A DNA stretch of 64,000 nt from Chitinophaga filiformis (GTDB lineage Bacteria > Bacteroidota > Bacteroidia > Chitinophagales > Chitinophagaceae): the NCBI RefSeq assembly GCF_900102545.1, contig NZ_FNBN01000001.1, positions 411,633-475,632 of the forward strand. Reading direction: 5' to 3'. The translations under genes and the position numbers were made by a program. This document shows positions 63,715-64,000 of the stretch, in pieces. Each line of letters starts with the position of its first letter. The stretch's first letter is position 1. Under the pieces are notes generated by a model. The model saw only the letters and a list, made by a program, of their open reading frames with translations, searched no databases and had not been told where the DNA came from.

Positions 63715-63758
63715 ACTGCGGTGGAGCACTCTCCGGGGGTGTTTCACCGCAGTTTTTA
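63715..63758 (+). terminator. intrinsic terminator after the DUF1080 gene
   Basis: ACTGCGGTG (63715-63723) and CACCGCAGT (63745-63753), followed by TTTTTATT. Confidence 0.85.
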
Positions 63759-63908
63759 TTTACTGCGGATACCTGTAAACGACTTCGATGCTCCGACAGG
63801 AGTTATGCCCTCCTCTACTATTTGACGAATATCAATCCTCAATCAAGAATTACCTGCTACCTTCGCTGCTGTCTAATCGTAAATTGATAATTCGTAACTG
63901 ATAAAGCC

Positions 63909-64000
63909 ATGCTTCAACAGCAAATAAAAGACGCAGCCGCCTTTCTGAAAGACCTCCAGCCTGCCCGTGTAGGCATTGTACTGGGAACAGGACTTGGTCA
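63909..64000 (+). CDS. purine nucleoside phosphorylase, N-terminal fragment
   Basis: Only the first ~30 residues are in the window: MLQQQIKDAAAFLKDL then VGIVLGTGLGQ, the family's N-terminal phosphate-loop motif. The gene is cut by the right edge. It should cleave purine nucleosides to base and ribose-1-phosphate. The ATG at 63909 gives the usual short first helix. Confidence 0.8.
   Translation, partial: MLQQQIKDAAAFLKDLQPARVGIVLGTGLG

Overview
The window is chromosomal DNA from a Bacteroidota bacterium, most likely a Chitinophaga-like member of the Chitinophagaceae. The evidence is SusC/SusD and TonB-dependent receptor loci, FecI/FecR pairs, HmuY and DUF4249 partner lipoproteins, a type II (eukaryote-like) glutamine synthetase, and promoters of the Bacteroidota TAnnTTTG type. 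Base composition is close to balanced. I saw no tRNA, rRNA, transposase, prophage or CRISPR array.

Layout. 0-5.4 kb: small membrane protein, ABC exporter, type II NADH dehydrogenase, and xseA-xseB (exonuclease VII). 5.4-11.4 kb: a four-gene heavy-metal-type RND efflux operon (outer membrane factor, lipoprotein adaptor, DUF190 protein, CzcA/CusA pump). 11.4-19.6 kb, minus strand: a CsgG-like exported protein, a CheB-CheR-PAS-histidine kinase giant, a heme-oxygenase-fold protein without the heme-ligand histidine, a response regulator and an S41 protease. 20.1 kb: glutamine synthetase with a strong palindrome upstream. 21.3-36 kb, all minus strand: a heme acquisition locus with two HmuR-like receptors, three HmuY-type proteins, accessory lipoproteins, a Cys-rich small protein, and hmuTUVS (binding protein, permease, ATPase, heme-degrading factor). 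GC-rich repeat elements split this locus.

36.4-42.2 kb: a FecI-FecR-receptor-DUF4249 uptake unit. 42.3 kb: pyrD. 43.5-52.2 kb: a compact polysaccharide utilisation locus (ECF sigma, anti-sigma, SusC with an STN domain, SusD, GH127 enzyme). A plus-strand hairpin plus terminator between fecR and susC suggests a PUL antisense RNA. 52.3-57.4 kb: rsmE, an AT-richer accessory islet with a possible toxin-antitoxin-like pair, a MATE exporter and dnaB. 57.4-64 kb: a dnaB-pheT intergenic region with regularly spaced DnaA-box-like sites, then pheT, a coiled-coil gene, zapA, rny, a DUF1080 protein and the start of a purine nucleoside phosphorylase.

The strongest observations needing follow-up are: the fecR-susC sRNA candidate, the degenerate heme-oxygenase-fold protein inside a sensory cluster, the repeat family (11-bp arrays and hairpin elements) in several intergenic regions, the unrecognised gene pair at 53.2-54.0 kb, and the 22-bp phased DnaA-like boxes. 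All functions are inferred from sequence reading alone.
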